Program-made: the position numbers and the translations under genes
Assembly (NCBI GenBank): GCA_902781705.1
Contig: CACZKE010000002.1
Location: forward strand, 186,001 to 250,000
Origin: an uncultured Bacteroidia bacterium
GTDB lineage: Bacteria > Bacteroidota > Bacteroidia > Bacteroidales > UBA932
DNA length: 64,000 bases
Reading direction: 5' to 3'
Notes under the pieces: model-generated
Databases searched by the model: none
What the model was told of the DNA's origin: nothing
Seen by the model: the letters and a program-made list of their open reading frames with translations, nothing else
In this document: piece after piece, positions 6,900-15,476 of the stretch
How positions within the stretch are numbered: position 1 is the stretch's first letter
How the letters are laid out: every line of letters starts with the position of its first letter

Positions 6900-8909
6900 A
6901 TGAGGAGTCTCCGCAACCTGCTTCTGAGTGTCACCGTCCTTTTGTGTTCCTGCCTTTCCGCATGGGCGCAGTACGACAAGGACGTGTTTATGTTCCGAGG
7001 GCGTAACGCGCTGTCGGAAGGGCACTTATCGGAAGCGGTCTCGCATTTCAACGTCCTTGCCCAACTGGACTCCACGGACTATTGGACCTTCTTTTACCGG
7101 GGAATCGCCAAGTATAACCTGGGCGACATCCGCGGCGCCCGGGCGGATTTCAATACCGCCGTGCGGCTGAATCCGGTTTTCACCTCCGGCTATCACTACC
7201 GCGCCATCACGTCCAGCCGTTTCGGGGATTACGAAGATGCCCTGAAGGACCTGGAAAAGGCGATTTCGCTCCGTCCCGGATCCGCCGGCCTGTATTTCAC
7301 CCGGGGCGTGACCTATTTCCTGAGCCAGCAGTTCGAGCCGGCCGTCAAGGACTTTGACAAGTACATCCGCCAGGAGCCCCGGGACCCGTCGGCCTTCCTG
7401 AACCGCGGCGCATCCTACCTCTTCCTCGGGGATACGCTCAAGGCAGTCAACGACTACAACCAGGCCATCAAGATCGACCGTTTCGAACCCGAGGGATATA
7501 TCCGACGGGGCCGCCTGCTGGCAGCCCAGGGGGATTATGATGCCGCCATCAAGGACATGGACAAGGCCATCGAACTGGACAGTACCAACACGCTGGCCTA
7601 TTTCAACCGGGCCATTCTCCATTCCGAGCGGAGTCACCTGAACGAGGCGATGGCGGACCTCAACACCGTCCTCCGGCATGAGCCCGGCAACGCCCTGACC
7701 CTGTATAACCGCAGTCTCATCAGCGCCCAGGTCGGGGATTTCCCCGCCGCGCTGTCGGATATGGACCGGGTGATCAACATCAATCCGAACAACGTGCTGG
7801 CCTATTTCAACCGGGCCGGCTTCTTCCTGGAGATGGGCCGCTGGGACGATGCCCTGGCGGACTACAACAAGGCCATCGAACTGTATCCGGACTTTGCCAA
7901 GGCCTATATGAACCGCGCCTACGCCGAACTCCAACTGGGCATGAACCGAGCCTCCCGGGAAGATTACAAGACCGGCCGCCGGAAGGTGGCGGAGTACCGT
8001 GCCAAGAATGCGGCCGGGCAGGCCGAATTCGCCGATACCACCAAGAAATACAGTTCCCTGCTCACGCTGGATGCGGAATTCGCCAAGCATGACTTCGACG
8101 ACGAGATGCTCCAGCACCGCGACGTGGACATCAACCTCAAGCCCCTGTACAAGTTCGTCCTGACTTCGGAAAAGGATCGGACGAACTATGCGCTGGAGCA
8201 TCGCTACGAGAACCCGCTCCTGGAGCGGTTCTACGGCTCGCTGCCCCTGCCTGTCACGGTGACCGCCCAGGCGGACGCCCTTCCGAAACCCGCCCGGGAA
8301 ACCCTGGACAGTGTCCTGTACGGCGGCATGGAGGAAGGACCGTCGCGGGAATTCCTCCTGGCGCTCGCGGAAATCGACCAGAAGCAGTACAATGCGGCCC
8401 AAACCCATTACGACAAGGCCATCGAGTCCGAAGGGGACCGGTACGAGTTGTTCTACAAGGCGTTCTACTATATGAACCGGGCCGTCCTCCGGGCGGAGAT
8501 GATCGACTTCATCGCCTCCATGGAATCCAACGTCCAGACCCTGACGATGGACGACAAGGGCAATACGCGCGCCCGTGTCCGGGAGCAGGTGACCAGCCGG
8601 TACGACTATTCCGACGCCCTTTCCGACATGGAGCAGGCCGCCGCCATCCAGCCGTCTCTCCCGTACATCCAGTTCAATCTGGGAAACCTCTACTGCCTGT
8701 CCTCCCAACTGGTGAACGCCATCGAGTGCTACGGCAAGGCCATCTCCCTGTATCCGTATATGGGCGACGCCTATTTCAACCGGGGACTGGTGCTCATCTA
8801 TCTGAAAGACAAGGAGAAAGGTTGCATCGACCTGTCCCGGGCCGGCGAACTGGGCATCGGGGATGCCTACAACGTCATCTCCCGCTACTGCGAGGAGGAC
8901 CGGAACTGA
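6900..8909 (+). CDS. Tetratricopeptide repeat protein, exported
   Basis: A 669-residue protein with a cleavable signal peptide (about 1-23, ending AWAQ) followed by at least ten tandem TPR units, recognisable by recurring patterns such as AYFNRA and DYNKAIEL spaced 34 residues. TPR arrays are protein-protein interaction scaffolds; the partner is unknown. The repeats are interrupted at about 370-490 by a less regular segment, and two or three units resume near the C-terminus. Its TGA overlaps the ATG of the next gene by one base (TGATG), so the two are translationally coupled. Confidence 0.88.
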   Translation: MRSLRNLLLSVTVLLCSCLSAWAQYDKDVFMFRGRNALSEGHLSEAVSHFNVLAQLDSTDYWTFFYRGIAKYNLGDIRGARADFNTAVRLNPVFTSGYHYRAITSSRFGDYEDALKDLEKAISLRPGSAGLYFTRGVTYFLSQQFEPAVKDFDKYIRQEPRDPSAFLNRGASYLFLGDTLKAVNDYNQAIKIDRFEPEGYIRRGRLLAAQGDYDAAIKDMDKAIELDSTNTLAYFNRAILHSERSHLNEAMADLNTVLRHEPGNALTLYNRSLISAQVGDFPAALSDMDRVININPNNVLAYFNRAGFFLEMGRWDDALADYNKAIELYPDFAKAYMNRAYAELQLGMNRASREDYKTGRRKVAEYRAKNAAGQAEFADTTKKYSSLLTLDAEFAKHDFDDEMLQHRDVDINLKPLYKFVLTSEKDRTNYALEHRYENPLLERFYGSLPLPVTVTAQADALPKPARETLDSVLYGGMEEGPSREFLLALAEIDQKQYNAAQTHYDKAIESEGDRYELFYKAFYYMNRAVLRAEMIDFIASMESNVQTLTMDDKGNTRARVREQVTSRYDYSDALSDMEQAAAIQPSLPYIQFNLGNLYCLSSQLVNAIECYGKAISLYPYMGDAYFNRGLVLIYLKDKEKGCIDLSRAGELGIGDAYNVISRYCEEDRN

Positions 8910-9718
8910 TGCGCTTCCTGAGTTTTTCCAGCGGTAGTTGCGGCAACTGCTACCTCCTTCTCCATGAGGAGGAAGGATGTGCCGTTTCAGGAATCCTTAT
9001 CGATGCCGGGGTCAGCATCCGGCGGATGAAGAAGATCCTGGAGAGCGACGCCCTGGATTTCGACTGCTTCCAAAGCGTCTTGGTCACCCACGACCACGGG
9101 GACCATATCCGGAACCTCGGTTCCATCTGCAAGCGCCTTTCCAAGCCGGTCTATACCACGGGTATCCTCCACGACGCCCTGTCCTGGCATCCGTTCACCC
9201 GTAACGAGATGGGCGGCTGCCGCCGCGACCTGCAGGCCGATGCCTGGAATCCGGTCGCGGAAGGTTTTGAGGTCCAATATTTTGAAGTTCCCCACGATGC
9301 CACGCAGACGGTGGGATACGCCATCCGCTGCGAAGGCCGCCTGTTCGTCCTGATGACGGACCTCGGGCATGTGACGGACGAAGCGATGTACTGGGCTTCC
9401 CAGGCCGATACGGTCGTCGTGGAATCCAATTACGACGTGGACATGCTTCTGGGCGGTTCTTATCCGCACTACCTGAAAATGCGTATCTGCCAGGGGGCCG
9501 GGCATCTGTCCAACGACGCCTGCGGCGATGCCATCCGCCGTTTCATGCATCCCGGCCTGAAAAACCTCTTCCTGTGCCACCTGAGCGGGAACAACAATAC
9601 CCCGCGGCTGGCCTATGACCATGCGTGCGGGGTACTGCAGGAACTCGGCGTGGAACCCGGCACCGTGCACCTCCGGGTGCTGGAACGGGGGATTCCCTCG
9701 CCGTTGCTTACTTTATAG
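8909..9718 (+). CDS. Metallo-beta-lactamase-fold hydrolase, YycJ/WalJ-like
   Basis: A 269-residue cytosolic MBL-fold protein with the metal motif THDHGDH and the opening FSSGSCGNCYLL typical of YycJ/WalJ-like proteins, some of which act as 5'-3' DNA exonucleases linked to repair or cell-wall stress. The start at 8909 overlaps the TPR stop by one base. The longer upstream frame is an out-of-frame reading of the TPR gene. The substrate is not deducible. It is convergent with the LolA-like gene. Confidence 0.85.
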   Translation: MRFLSFSSGSCGNCYLLLHEEEGCAVSGILIDAGVSIRRMKKILESDALDFDCFQSVLVTHDHGDHIRNLGSICKRLSKPVYTTGILHDALSWHPFTRNEMGGCRRDLQADAWNPVAEGFEVQYFEVPHDATQTVGYAIRCEGRLFVLMTDLGHVTDEAMYWASQADTVVVESNYDVDMLLGGSYPHYLKMRICQGAGHLSNDACGDAIRRFMHPGLKNLFLCHLSGNNNTPRLAYDHACGVLQELGVEPGTVHLRVLERGIPSPLLTL

Positions 9719-9720
9719 GA

Positions 9721-10350
9721 TTACCGTTCGTCCACGACCTTGACGCCGGGGTAGTCGGCCTGGTTGAAGGTCACGTCCTTCTCGGTCACGTTGAAGTCCA
9801 GGTCGCGCATGGTGATGGTGATACCGGATACCTTGGCGCTCAGACTGATGGGCATATAGGTGCCCTTGGCGATGACGAGGTCCATATTCTTGGGATCGTC
9901 CTTGTTCGTGTTGGAGCGGTTTTTCTTGCAGCGGAGAAACCAGGCCTTGTCCGTTTCCTTGGAGATGGAGACGTCGTACCCCTCGGTGGCGCTCTGGAAC
10001 ATCTTCATGTTCTCTTCCTCCTTGGTTTTTTTGGTGACGTCGCGTTTTTTGATCCTGATGACTTTTTCCTTGACGTTGTAGTCCCACTCCGTGTCACCGT
10101 CGATGTACGTGATCATCTGTTCGCCTTTCACGTCTATCTCCATCCGCATCTTGTCCCCCCAGCTTTTTACGGCGGATGCGAAGGTGCCCAGGATGGGGAT
10201 CTTCATTTCCATGACCATGGCGAAGCCATCCTTGGCCTCGTATTTCTCCATGACCTGGTCCATCTGGGCGATGATCTCCTCCGGCGTCTGGGCAAAGACG
10301 GAAACCGAGGAGAGAACCAGGGTGACGAGAATGTAAAGGATCTTTTTCAT
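9721..10350 (-). CDS. LolA-like outer-membrane lipoprotein carrier family protein
   Basis: A 209-residue exported protein (signal peptide about 1-19, ending FAQ). After it comes a LolA/LolB-type half-barrel: an early helix (PEEIIAQMDQVMEKY), alternating beta strands, and a late aspartate-rich strand (ITITMRDLDFNV) typical of Bacteroidetes LolA homologues. The family carries lipoproteins or hydrophobic ligands across the periplasm. The ATG at 10350 starts the signal peptide; the longer open frame upstream is a shadow of the MATE gene. It lies 17 nt after the MATE gene and is probably co-transcribed with it. Confidence 0.8.
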   Translation of the reverse strand: MKKILYILVTLVLSSVSVFAQTPEEIIAQMDQVMEKYEAKDGFAMVMEMKIPILGTFASAVKSWGDKMRMEIDVKGEQMITYIDGDTEWDYNVKEKVIRIKKRDVTKKTKEEENMKMFQSATEGYDVSISKETDKAWFLRCKKNRSNTNKDDPKNMDLVIAKGTYMPISLSAKVSGITITMRDLDFNVTEKDVTFNQADYPGVKVVDER

Positions 10351-10367
10351 ACTATTGGGGTTAAAAG

Positions 10368-11744
10368 CTAATGACTTTGATTCAGCCATTTCCCGCGGGC
10401 GAGCCGCACGAGGAAGATGGTTCCGCGGAAGGTGAGTTCGCCGGCCATCGCAATCCAGAAGCCCACGAGGCCGTAGAGCTTCACCAGGAAGACGGCGGGG
10501 ACGATGCGGACGAGCCACATGGACGTGAAGTTCATCACGCTCGGCCACTTGGTGTCTCCGGCACCGACGCAGGCGCCGTACATGACGATGGAGGCGGCAT
10601 AGCCCAGTTCGGCGAACGCCTCGATCCTGAGGACGCGGGCCCCCAGGTCGATGACCGCCTGGTCCGGCGTCAGCATGCCCATCAGTTCGGGGGCGAAGAT
10701 ATACATCAGGATGGCCAGGAGGCCCATGATGCCCATCGCCGTGAGCGTGGTGATCCAGGCGAAGCGCTTGGCCAGTTCCTTCCGGTTCGCGCCGACGGAC
10801 TGGCCAACCAGGGCCGTGGCCGCATCGGCGATGCCGTATCCCGGCATGTAGCAGAAACTCTCGGCCGTGATGGCGAAGGAGTTGGCCGCGATGGCGATGG
10901 TGCCGAGCGGGGCCACGATGACGGTCGAGGCGATGTATCCGCCGCGGATGAGGATGTTCTGCAGGGCCATCGGTCCGCCGATGCCCAGCGCCTTGTCGAG
11001 GACCGCTTTCGTGGGCCGGAACAAACCCTTGTCCTGCAGGAGGTTGAGTTCGGGAGAGCGGACGGTGACGAAATACAGCATCGCTGCCGCGGTAATCATT
11101 TCGGCGAGGCCGGTGCCCAGGGCGGCGCCCACCACGCCCATCTTCATGACATAGATGAACAGGTAGTTGAATCCGACGTCCAGGATGCACATGCCGATGT
11201 TCAGGTAACTGGGGACCTTCATGTTGCCGCTCACCTGCAGCATGGATGCGCACATCCAGTCGATCTGCATGAAGGGCATGCAGGCCGCGACGATGAAGAA
11301 ATACTTGGTCGCGTCGGAGGCGATTTCGTCCGTGCCGCCCAGCCAGTAGGGGAGCGGTCCTGCGATGGCCATGCCGACAAGGGCGATGCATCCACTGAAA
11401 ACGAGGGCGCTGACGAGTCCCTGCCGGAGCACCTCCCGGGCGGCCTTGAAGTTGTTGGCCCCGATGAGGTGGGCTACCTGGACGGAGAAACCGCTGCCGC
11501 AGGCCCCGCAGAACCCGCCCAGCAGCCACATGCAGGTGGACACGAGACCGATGGACGCGCCTGCTGCGGCGCCCAGGTGCCCTACCATGGACGTGTCGAT
11601 GTACTGCATCAGCACGGAGGACAGTTGCGCGATGATGGCCGGATAACTGAGCGTCAGGCACAGCAGAAGTTGCTGTCCAGTCGTCAGCGTCCCGCCGTTG
11701 CGGATCTGCGCGAGCAATATGTCCTTCGTACTGCTTTGGGCCAT
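10368..11744 (-). CDS. MATE family efflux transporter (NorM-like)
   Basis: A 458-residue integral membrane protein with about twelve hydrophobic segments in two six-helix halves. It has the conserved opening GQQLLLCLTLSYPAIIAQL and the MATE pattern GHLGAAAGASIGL. MATE proteins export cationic drugs or metabolites in exchange for sodium or protons. The start is six nt after a -7 box, so the message is probably leaderless. It heads a two-gene unit with the LolA-like protein. Confidence 0.9.
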   Translation of the reverse strand: MAQSSTKDILLAQIRNGGTLTTGQQLLLCLTLSYPAIIAQLSSVLMQYIDTSMVGHLGAAAGASIGLVSTCMWLLGGFCGACGSGFSVQVAHLIGANNFKAAREVLRQGLVSALVFSGCIALVGMAIAGPLPYWLGGTDEIASDATKYFFIVAACMPFMQIDWMCASMLQVSGNMKVPSYLNIGMCILDVGFNYLFIYVMKMGVVGAALGTGLAEMITAAAMLYFVTVRSPELNLLQDKGLFRPTKAVLDKALGIGGPMALQNILIRGGYIASTVIVAPLGTIAIAANSFAITAESFCYMPGYGIADAATALVGQSVGANRKELAKRFAWITTLTAMGIMGLLAILMYIFAPELMGMLTPDQAVIDLGARVLRIEAFAELGYAASIVMYGACVGAGDTKWPSVMNFTSMWLVRIVPAVFLVKLYGLVGFWIAMAGELTFRGTIFLVRLARGKWLNQSH

Positions 11745-11750
11745 ATCCTA

Positions 11751-11758
11751 CAAAGATA
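11751..11758 (-). promoter_or_regulatory. -7 box for the MATE gene
   Basis: On the minus strand this reads TATCTTTG, followed by only six bases (TAGGAT) before the ATG at 11744. A weak -33 (TTTC) occurs 20 nt upstream, within the dispersed-repeat fragment at 11762-11816. Confidence 0.6.
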
Positions 11759-11761
11759 ATA

Positions 11762-11816
11762 GATTTCTCGACAAGCTCGAAATGACAGAGGGAAAACAAC
11801 CTGAGAATGACAGGTC
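11762..11816. repeat. Fragment of a dispersed intergenic repeat
   Basis: The minus strand reads CATTTCGAGCTTGTCGAG and, 25 nt away, CTGTCATTCTCAGG. Both are familiar motifs of short palindromic repeats scattered between bacterial genes, often mistranslated as CHFELVEKS. Here they lie between recQ and the MATE promoter. Confidence 0.5.
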
Positions 11817-13671
11817 AGTATTCATACGGCGGCACTTCGCCGCGGTCGATGAGTTCGCGCAGGACCTCCATCCAGGCCTTGTCGCCGGTGCCGAAGGCGG
11901 CGCGCACGTCGTCCAGGGAGTAGGGGGCGTGGATGAATTCCTTCAGCCGGGCGGCCAGGTCCCTGGGCTTCCGGGCCCTTTCCCGACAGATGTCGCACCG
12001 GCCGCAGTCGGCACTGTCGTCCTGGCCGAAATAGCGCAGCAGGTATCTGGAGCGGCATTCTTCCTTTTCGGCAACGAAGGATAGCATCGTCTGCACCCGC
12101 TCGTGGAAGGCGCCCCGGAGCAGGTCGTACCGCTTGGGCGACAGCTGGACGTTGCCGGGGCGGAGCCGGTCGTGGAGGAGATAGATGACGTCGGCCCGGT
12201 CGGCAGGGATGTACTTGATGATGTGGTTCACGGAGAGCCCGTACAGGAGTTGCCGGAGTTCCGGGACCGTGACGCCGCATTTCCCGGCGACGAGGCTTTC
12301 GTCGATGGAAACGGGATAGGAGAAAAGCGCGGTGTAGGTGCGCATCAGGGTCTCCAGGAGCGGAACCATCCGGGGATCGGGCAGTTCCACGCCGTAGAGT
12401 TCGGTCCGGTCGATGGTGACCTGCACCCGGGTCTGGATCTCGAGATCCTCGCTGAAAGTCCAGTGCCCTTCCCGTTCGATGTATTTGACGGCGTAGAACA
12501 CGGCGGCCTGCTGGAGCCGGTATCGCCGGCAGAAGGCCGGGAGGTCGAACTTCAACTGCCGGCCCATCCCGGTGTCGTAGGGGATTTCGTGGAAGATGTG
12601 GACCTTGTGGTAGATGTCCTCGATGTATTCCAGGGAAGGGAAGGCGGCGCGTTCGATCTGGGCGAGCCGTTTCCGGTCTCCGTCGTTCCAAAGCAGGACG
12701 GCATAGGAGGGTAATCCGTCGCGTCCGGCCCGGCCCGCTTCCTGGAAATAGGCCTCCGGGCTGTCCGGGAGGTCGTAATGGACCACGAACCGCACGTCCG
12801 GCTTGTCGATGCCCATGCCAAAGGCGTTGGTACACACCATCACCCGCGTCTTTCCGGCCTTCCAGTCCTCCTGGCGGAGGGTCCTGACCTCGGAGGAAAT
12901 CCCGGCATGGTAGAAGGATGCCGACACCCCGGCCGCACGCAGCATGTGGGCCGTTTCCTCGGTGCGCTTCCGGTTGCGGACATACACGATGCCGGTCCCG
13001 GGGACGCCGTTGCACACGGAAAGCAGTTCTCCGGCCTTGTCCTGGCATTCCCGGACGATGTAGGAAAGGTTGGGACGCTCGAAGCCGGATTTGAGGAGAT
13101 TCTTCTCCCGGAATCCGAGCCGGTCCATGATGTCGTCCGCGACGGCGGGCGTCGCCGTGGCCGTGAGGGCGATGACGGGCGCCTGGACCGTGGTCCGGAG
13201 GACGCCGATCTGGAGGTATTCCGGCCGGAAGTCGTAACCCCACTGCGAGATGCAGTGCGCCTCGTCCACGACGATGTAGGAGATGTTCAGGACGGGCAGG
13301 TAGTTCTGGAACAGCCGGGTCTGGATACGTTCGGGGGAGACATACAGGAACTTGTAGTCCCCGTAGGCCGCGTTGTTCAGCGCGAGGTCCACTTCGTGCC
13401 GGTTCATCCCGGCGTGGACGGCGATGGCGCGGATACCCCGGGCGGCGAGGTTCTGGACCTGGTCCTTCATCAGGGCGATGAGGGGCGTCACCACCAGTGC
13501 GATGCCGTCCTTCATCAGGGCCGGGACCTGGAAGCACACCGACTTGCCGCCTCCGGTAGGCAGGATGGCGAGGACATCGCGGCCGGCGAGCGCCTCGTCG
13601 ATGATGCGCTCCTGCATGGGTCGGAAACTATCGTAGCCCCAATAGGCTTTCAATGTCTCTTTCGGCGTCAT
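11815..13671 (-). CDS. recQ: ATP-dependent DNA helicase RecQ
   Basis: A 618-residue RecQ helicase. Visible features are Walker A LPTGGGKS (residues 38-44), the DEAH box (VVDEAHCISQWG), the SAT-like motif LTATATP, motif VI (EAGRAGRDG) and the zinc-binding RecQ-C region with the cysteines of ECRSRYLLRYFG and CGRCDIC. The HRDC domain found in E. coli RecQ is absent; a short helical tail replaces it. It unwinds 3'-5' during recombination and fork repair. Its promoter overlaps that of the divergent pckA. Confidence 0.95.
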   Translation of the reverse strand: MTPKETLKAYWGYDSFRPMQERIIDEALAGRDVLAILPTGGGKSVCFQVPALMKDGIALVVTPLIALMKDQVQNLAARGIRAIAVHAGMNRHEVDLALNNAAYGDYKFLYVSPERIQTRLFQNYLPVLNISYIVVDEAHCISQWGYDFRPEYLQIGVLRTTVQAPVIALTATATPAVADDIMDRLGFREKNLLKSGFERPNLSYIVRECQDKAGELLSVCNGVPGTGIVYVRNRKRTEETAHMLRAAGVSASFYHAGISSEVRTLRQEDWKAGKTRVMVCTNAFGMGIDKPDVRFVVHYDLPDSPEAYFQEAGRAGRDGLPSYAVLLWNDGDRKRLAQIERAAFPSLEYIEDIYHKVHIFHEIPYDTGMGRQLKFDLPAFCRRYRLQQAAVFYAVKYIEREGHWTFSEDLEIQTRVQVTIDRTELYGVELPDPRMVPLLETLMRTYTALFSYPVSIDESLVAGKCGVTVPELRQLLYGLSVNHIIKYIPADRADVIYLLHDRLRPGNVQLSPKRYDLLRGAFHERVQTMLSFVAEKEECRSRYLLRYFGQDDSADCGRCDICRERARKPRDLAARLKEFIHAPYSLDDVRAAFGTGDKAWMEVLRELIDRGEVPPYEY

Positions 13672-13697
13672 TTTCCTTCAAATCTTCCTTCTTTCGA

Positions 13698-13728
13698 TTG
13701 CAAATATCTTTAAAAATTGGTACTTTTG
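13698..13728 (+). promoter_or_regulatory. Promoter of pckA
   Basis: TTG at 13698-13700, 20 nt, then TACTTTTG at 13721-13728: an excellent Bacteroidetes-type match. The leader to the ATG at 13766 is about 30 nt. Confidence 0.8.
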
Positions 13729-13731
13729 CAA
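13701..13731 (-). promoter_or_regulatory. Promoter of recQ, overlapping the pckA promoter
   Basis: On the minus strand TTG (13731-13729) is followed after 20 nt by GATATTTG (13708-13701), seven of eight consensus bases. The two divergent promoters share almost the same 34 bp, so polymerase binding at one should exclude the other. Confidence 0.6.
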
Positions 13732-13765
13732 GATTAAAGATTTTAACTATTAATCCGTATATTTT

Positions 13766-15382
13766 ATGGCAAACATCAATCTCGCCAAGTATGGTATCAA
13801 GGGGGTCAAGGAGATTCTCTACAACCCCACCTACGAGGTCCTTTACAACGAAGAGACCAAGCCCGGTCTCGAAGGCTATGACAAGGGTCAGGTGACCGAA
13901 CTCGGCGCCATCAACGTCATGACCGGCATCTACACGGGCCGTTCCCCGAAAGACAAGTACATCGTGTACGACGAGACCACCAAGGAAGGCGCCCCGGGCG
14001 AAATCTGGTGGACCACCGAGGGTTACCCGAACGACAACCACAAGATGTCCGTGAAGACCTGGAAGGCCGTCAAGAAACTTGCCCAGAAGCAACTCAGCGG
14101 CAAGCGCCTTTTCGTCGTGGACGGTTTCTGCGGCACCCACGCCGACACCCGCATGAAGGTCCGCTTCATCATGGAGGTCGCCTGGCAGGCCCACTTCGTC
14201 ACGAACATGTTCATCCGTCCGAAGAACCAGAAGGAATTCGACCAGGAGCCTGACTTCGTCGTCTATTGCGCCGCCAAGGCGAAGGTGGACAACTATCAGG
14301 AGCTCGGCCTCCGCAGCGAGACCTGCGTCGCCTTCAACGTCACTTCCCGCGAGCAGGTGATCCTGAACACCTGGTACGGCGGTGAGATGAAGAAGGGTAT
14401 GTTCTCCATGATGAACTACTACCTCCCGCTCAAGGGCATCGCCGCGATGCACTGCTCCGCCAACACGGACATGAACGGTGAGAACACCGCCATCTTCTTC
14501 GGCCTCTCCGGCACCGGCAAGACCACCCTCTCCACCGACCCGAAGCGTCTCCTCATCGGCGACGACGAGCACGGCTGGGACAACAAGGGCGTCTTCAACT
14601 TCGAAGGCGGCTGCTACGCCAAGGTCATCAAACTGGACAAGGAGTCCGAACCCGACATCTACAACGCCATCCGCCGCGACGCCCTCCTCGAGAACGTCAC
14701 CGTGGACGAGAACGGCAAGATCGACTTCAACGACAAGTCCGTCACCGAGAACACCCGCGTGTCCTACCCGATCTACCACATCGAGAAGATCGTCCGTCCG
14801 GACAGCCACGGCCCCGCCGCCAAGCAGGTGATCTTCCTCTCCGCCGACGCTTTCGGCGTCCTGCCTCCGGTCTCCATCCTCACCCCCGAGCAGACGAAGT
14901 ACTACTTCCTCTCCGGCTTCACGGCCAAACTCGCGGGTACCGAGCGCGGTATCACCGAGCCCACCCCGACCTTCTCCGCGTGCTTCGGCCAGGCCTTCCT
15001 GGAACTCCATCCGACCAAGTACGCCGAGGAACTCGTCAAGAAGATGAAGAAGTCCGGCGCCAAGGCTTACCTCGTGAACACCGGCTGGAACGGTACCGGC
15101 AAGCGTATCTCCATCCGTGACACCCGCGGCATCATCGACGCCATCCTCAACGGCAGCATCGACAAGGCCCCGACCAAGCACATCCCGTTCTTCGACTTCG
15201 AAGTTCCGACCGTCCTCGAAGGTGTCGATACCGGCATCCTCGATCCTCGCGACACCTATGCCGATCCCGCCCAGTGGGAGGAGAAGGCCAAGGACCTCGC
15301 CGGCCGCTTCATCAAGAACTTCCACAAGTACGAGTCCAACCGCGCCGGCAAGGCCCTCGTCAAGGCCGGTCCGAAACTCTAA
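13766..15382 (+). CDS. pckA: Phosphoenolpyruvate carboxykinase (ATP)
   Basis: A 538-residue enzyme that interconverts oxaloacetate + ATP and PEP + CO2 + ADP. It has the kinase P-loop [11 protein letters not shown] (about 245-255), the following GDDEHGW metal/substrate motif and the N-terminal [11 protein letters not shown]. In Bacteroidales it often runs in the carboxylating direction, fixing CO2 towards succinate and gaining ATP (family knowledge). It is strongly expressed, judging from the near-consensus promoter and very uniform C-ending codons. A terminator follows. Confidence 0.97.
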   Translation: MANINLAKYGIKGVKEILYNPTYEVLYNEETKPGLEGYDKGQVTELGAINVMTGIYTGRSPKDKYIVYDETTKEGAPGEIWWTTEGYPNDNHKMSVKTWKAVKKLAQKQLSGKRLFVVDGFCGTHADTRMKVRFIMEVAWQAHFVTNMFIRPKNQKEFDQEPDFVVYCAAKAKVDNYQELGLRSETCVAFNVTSREQVILNTWYGGEMKKGMFSMMNYYLPLKGIAAMHCSANTDMNGENTAIFFGLSGTGKTTLSTDPKRLLIGDDEHGWDNKGVFNFEGGCYAKVIKLDKESEPDIYNAIRRDALLENVTVDENGKIDFNDKSVTENTRVSYPIYHIEKIVRPDSHGPAAKQVIFLSADAFGVLPPVSILTPEQTKYYFLSGFTAKLAGTERGITEPTPTFSACFGQAFLELHPTKYAEELVKKMKKSGAKAYLVNTGWNGTGKRISIRDTRGIIDAILNGSIDKAPTKHIPFFDFEVPTVLEGVDTGILDPRDTYADPAQWEEKAKDLAGRFIKNFHKYESNRAGKALVKAGPKL

Positions 15383-15402
15383 TCAATCTTGTGTCCCCTG
15401 AA

Positions 15403-15431
15403 AGGCCGACCCTTGCGGGCCGGCCTTTTGT
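15403..15431 (+). terminator. Rho-independent terminator of pckA
   Basis: AAGGCCG and CGGCCTT form the outer stem, with an inner CCC/GGG, followed by a T-rich tract. The last T bases merge into the -33 region of the next promoter. Confidence 0.85.
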
Positions 15432-15456
15432 TTTGCATTTATTATTGTTACATTTG
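15428..15456 (+). promoter_or_regulatory. Promoter of the acid phosphatase-SGNH gene
   Basis: TTG at 15428-15430 in the terminator T-tract, 18 nt, then TACATTTG at 15449-15456. Transcription start near 15463 rules out the ATG at 15462 and supports the ATG at 15477. Confidence 0.6.
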
Positions 15457-15476
15457 TAGTTATGGAATCCATATCT

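Noticed and set aside
10351..11799. Upstream extension of the LolA-like gene through the MATE region
   Set aside because: Out-of-frame shadow of the MATE gene. The real LolA-like start at 10350 is followed by a proper signal peptide.
13628..15325. 565-codon minus-strand frame opposite pckA
   Set aside because: Antisense shadow; Gly/Asp/Val-rich with no family resemblance, while pckA is unambiguous.
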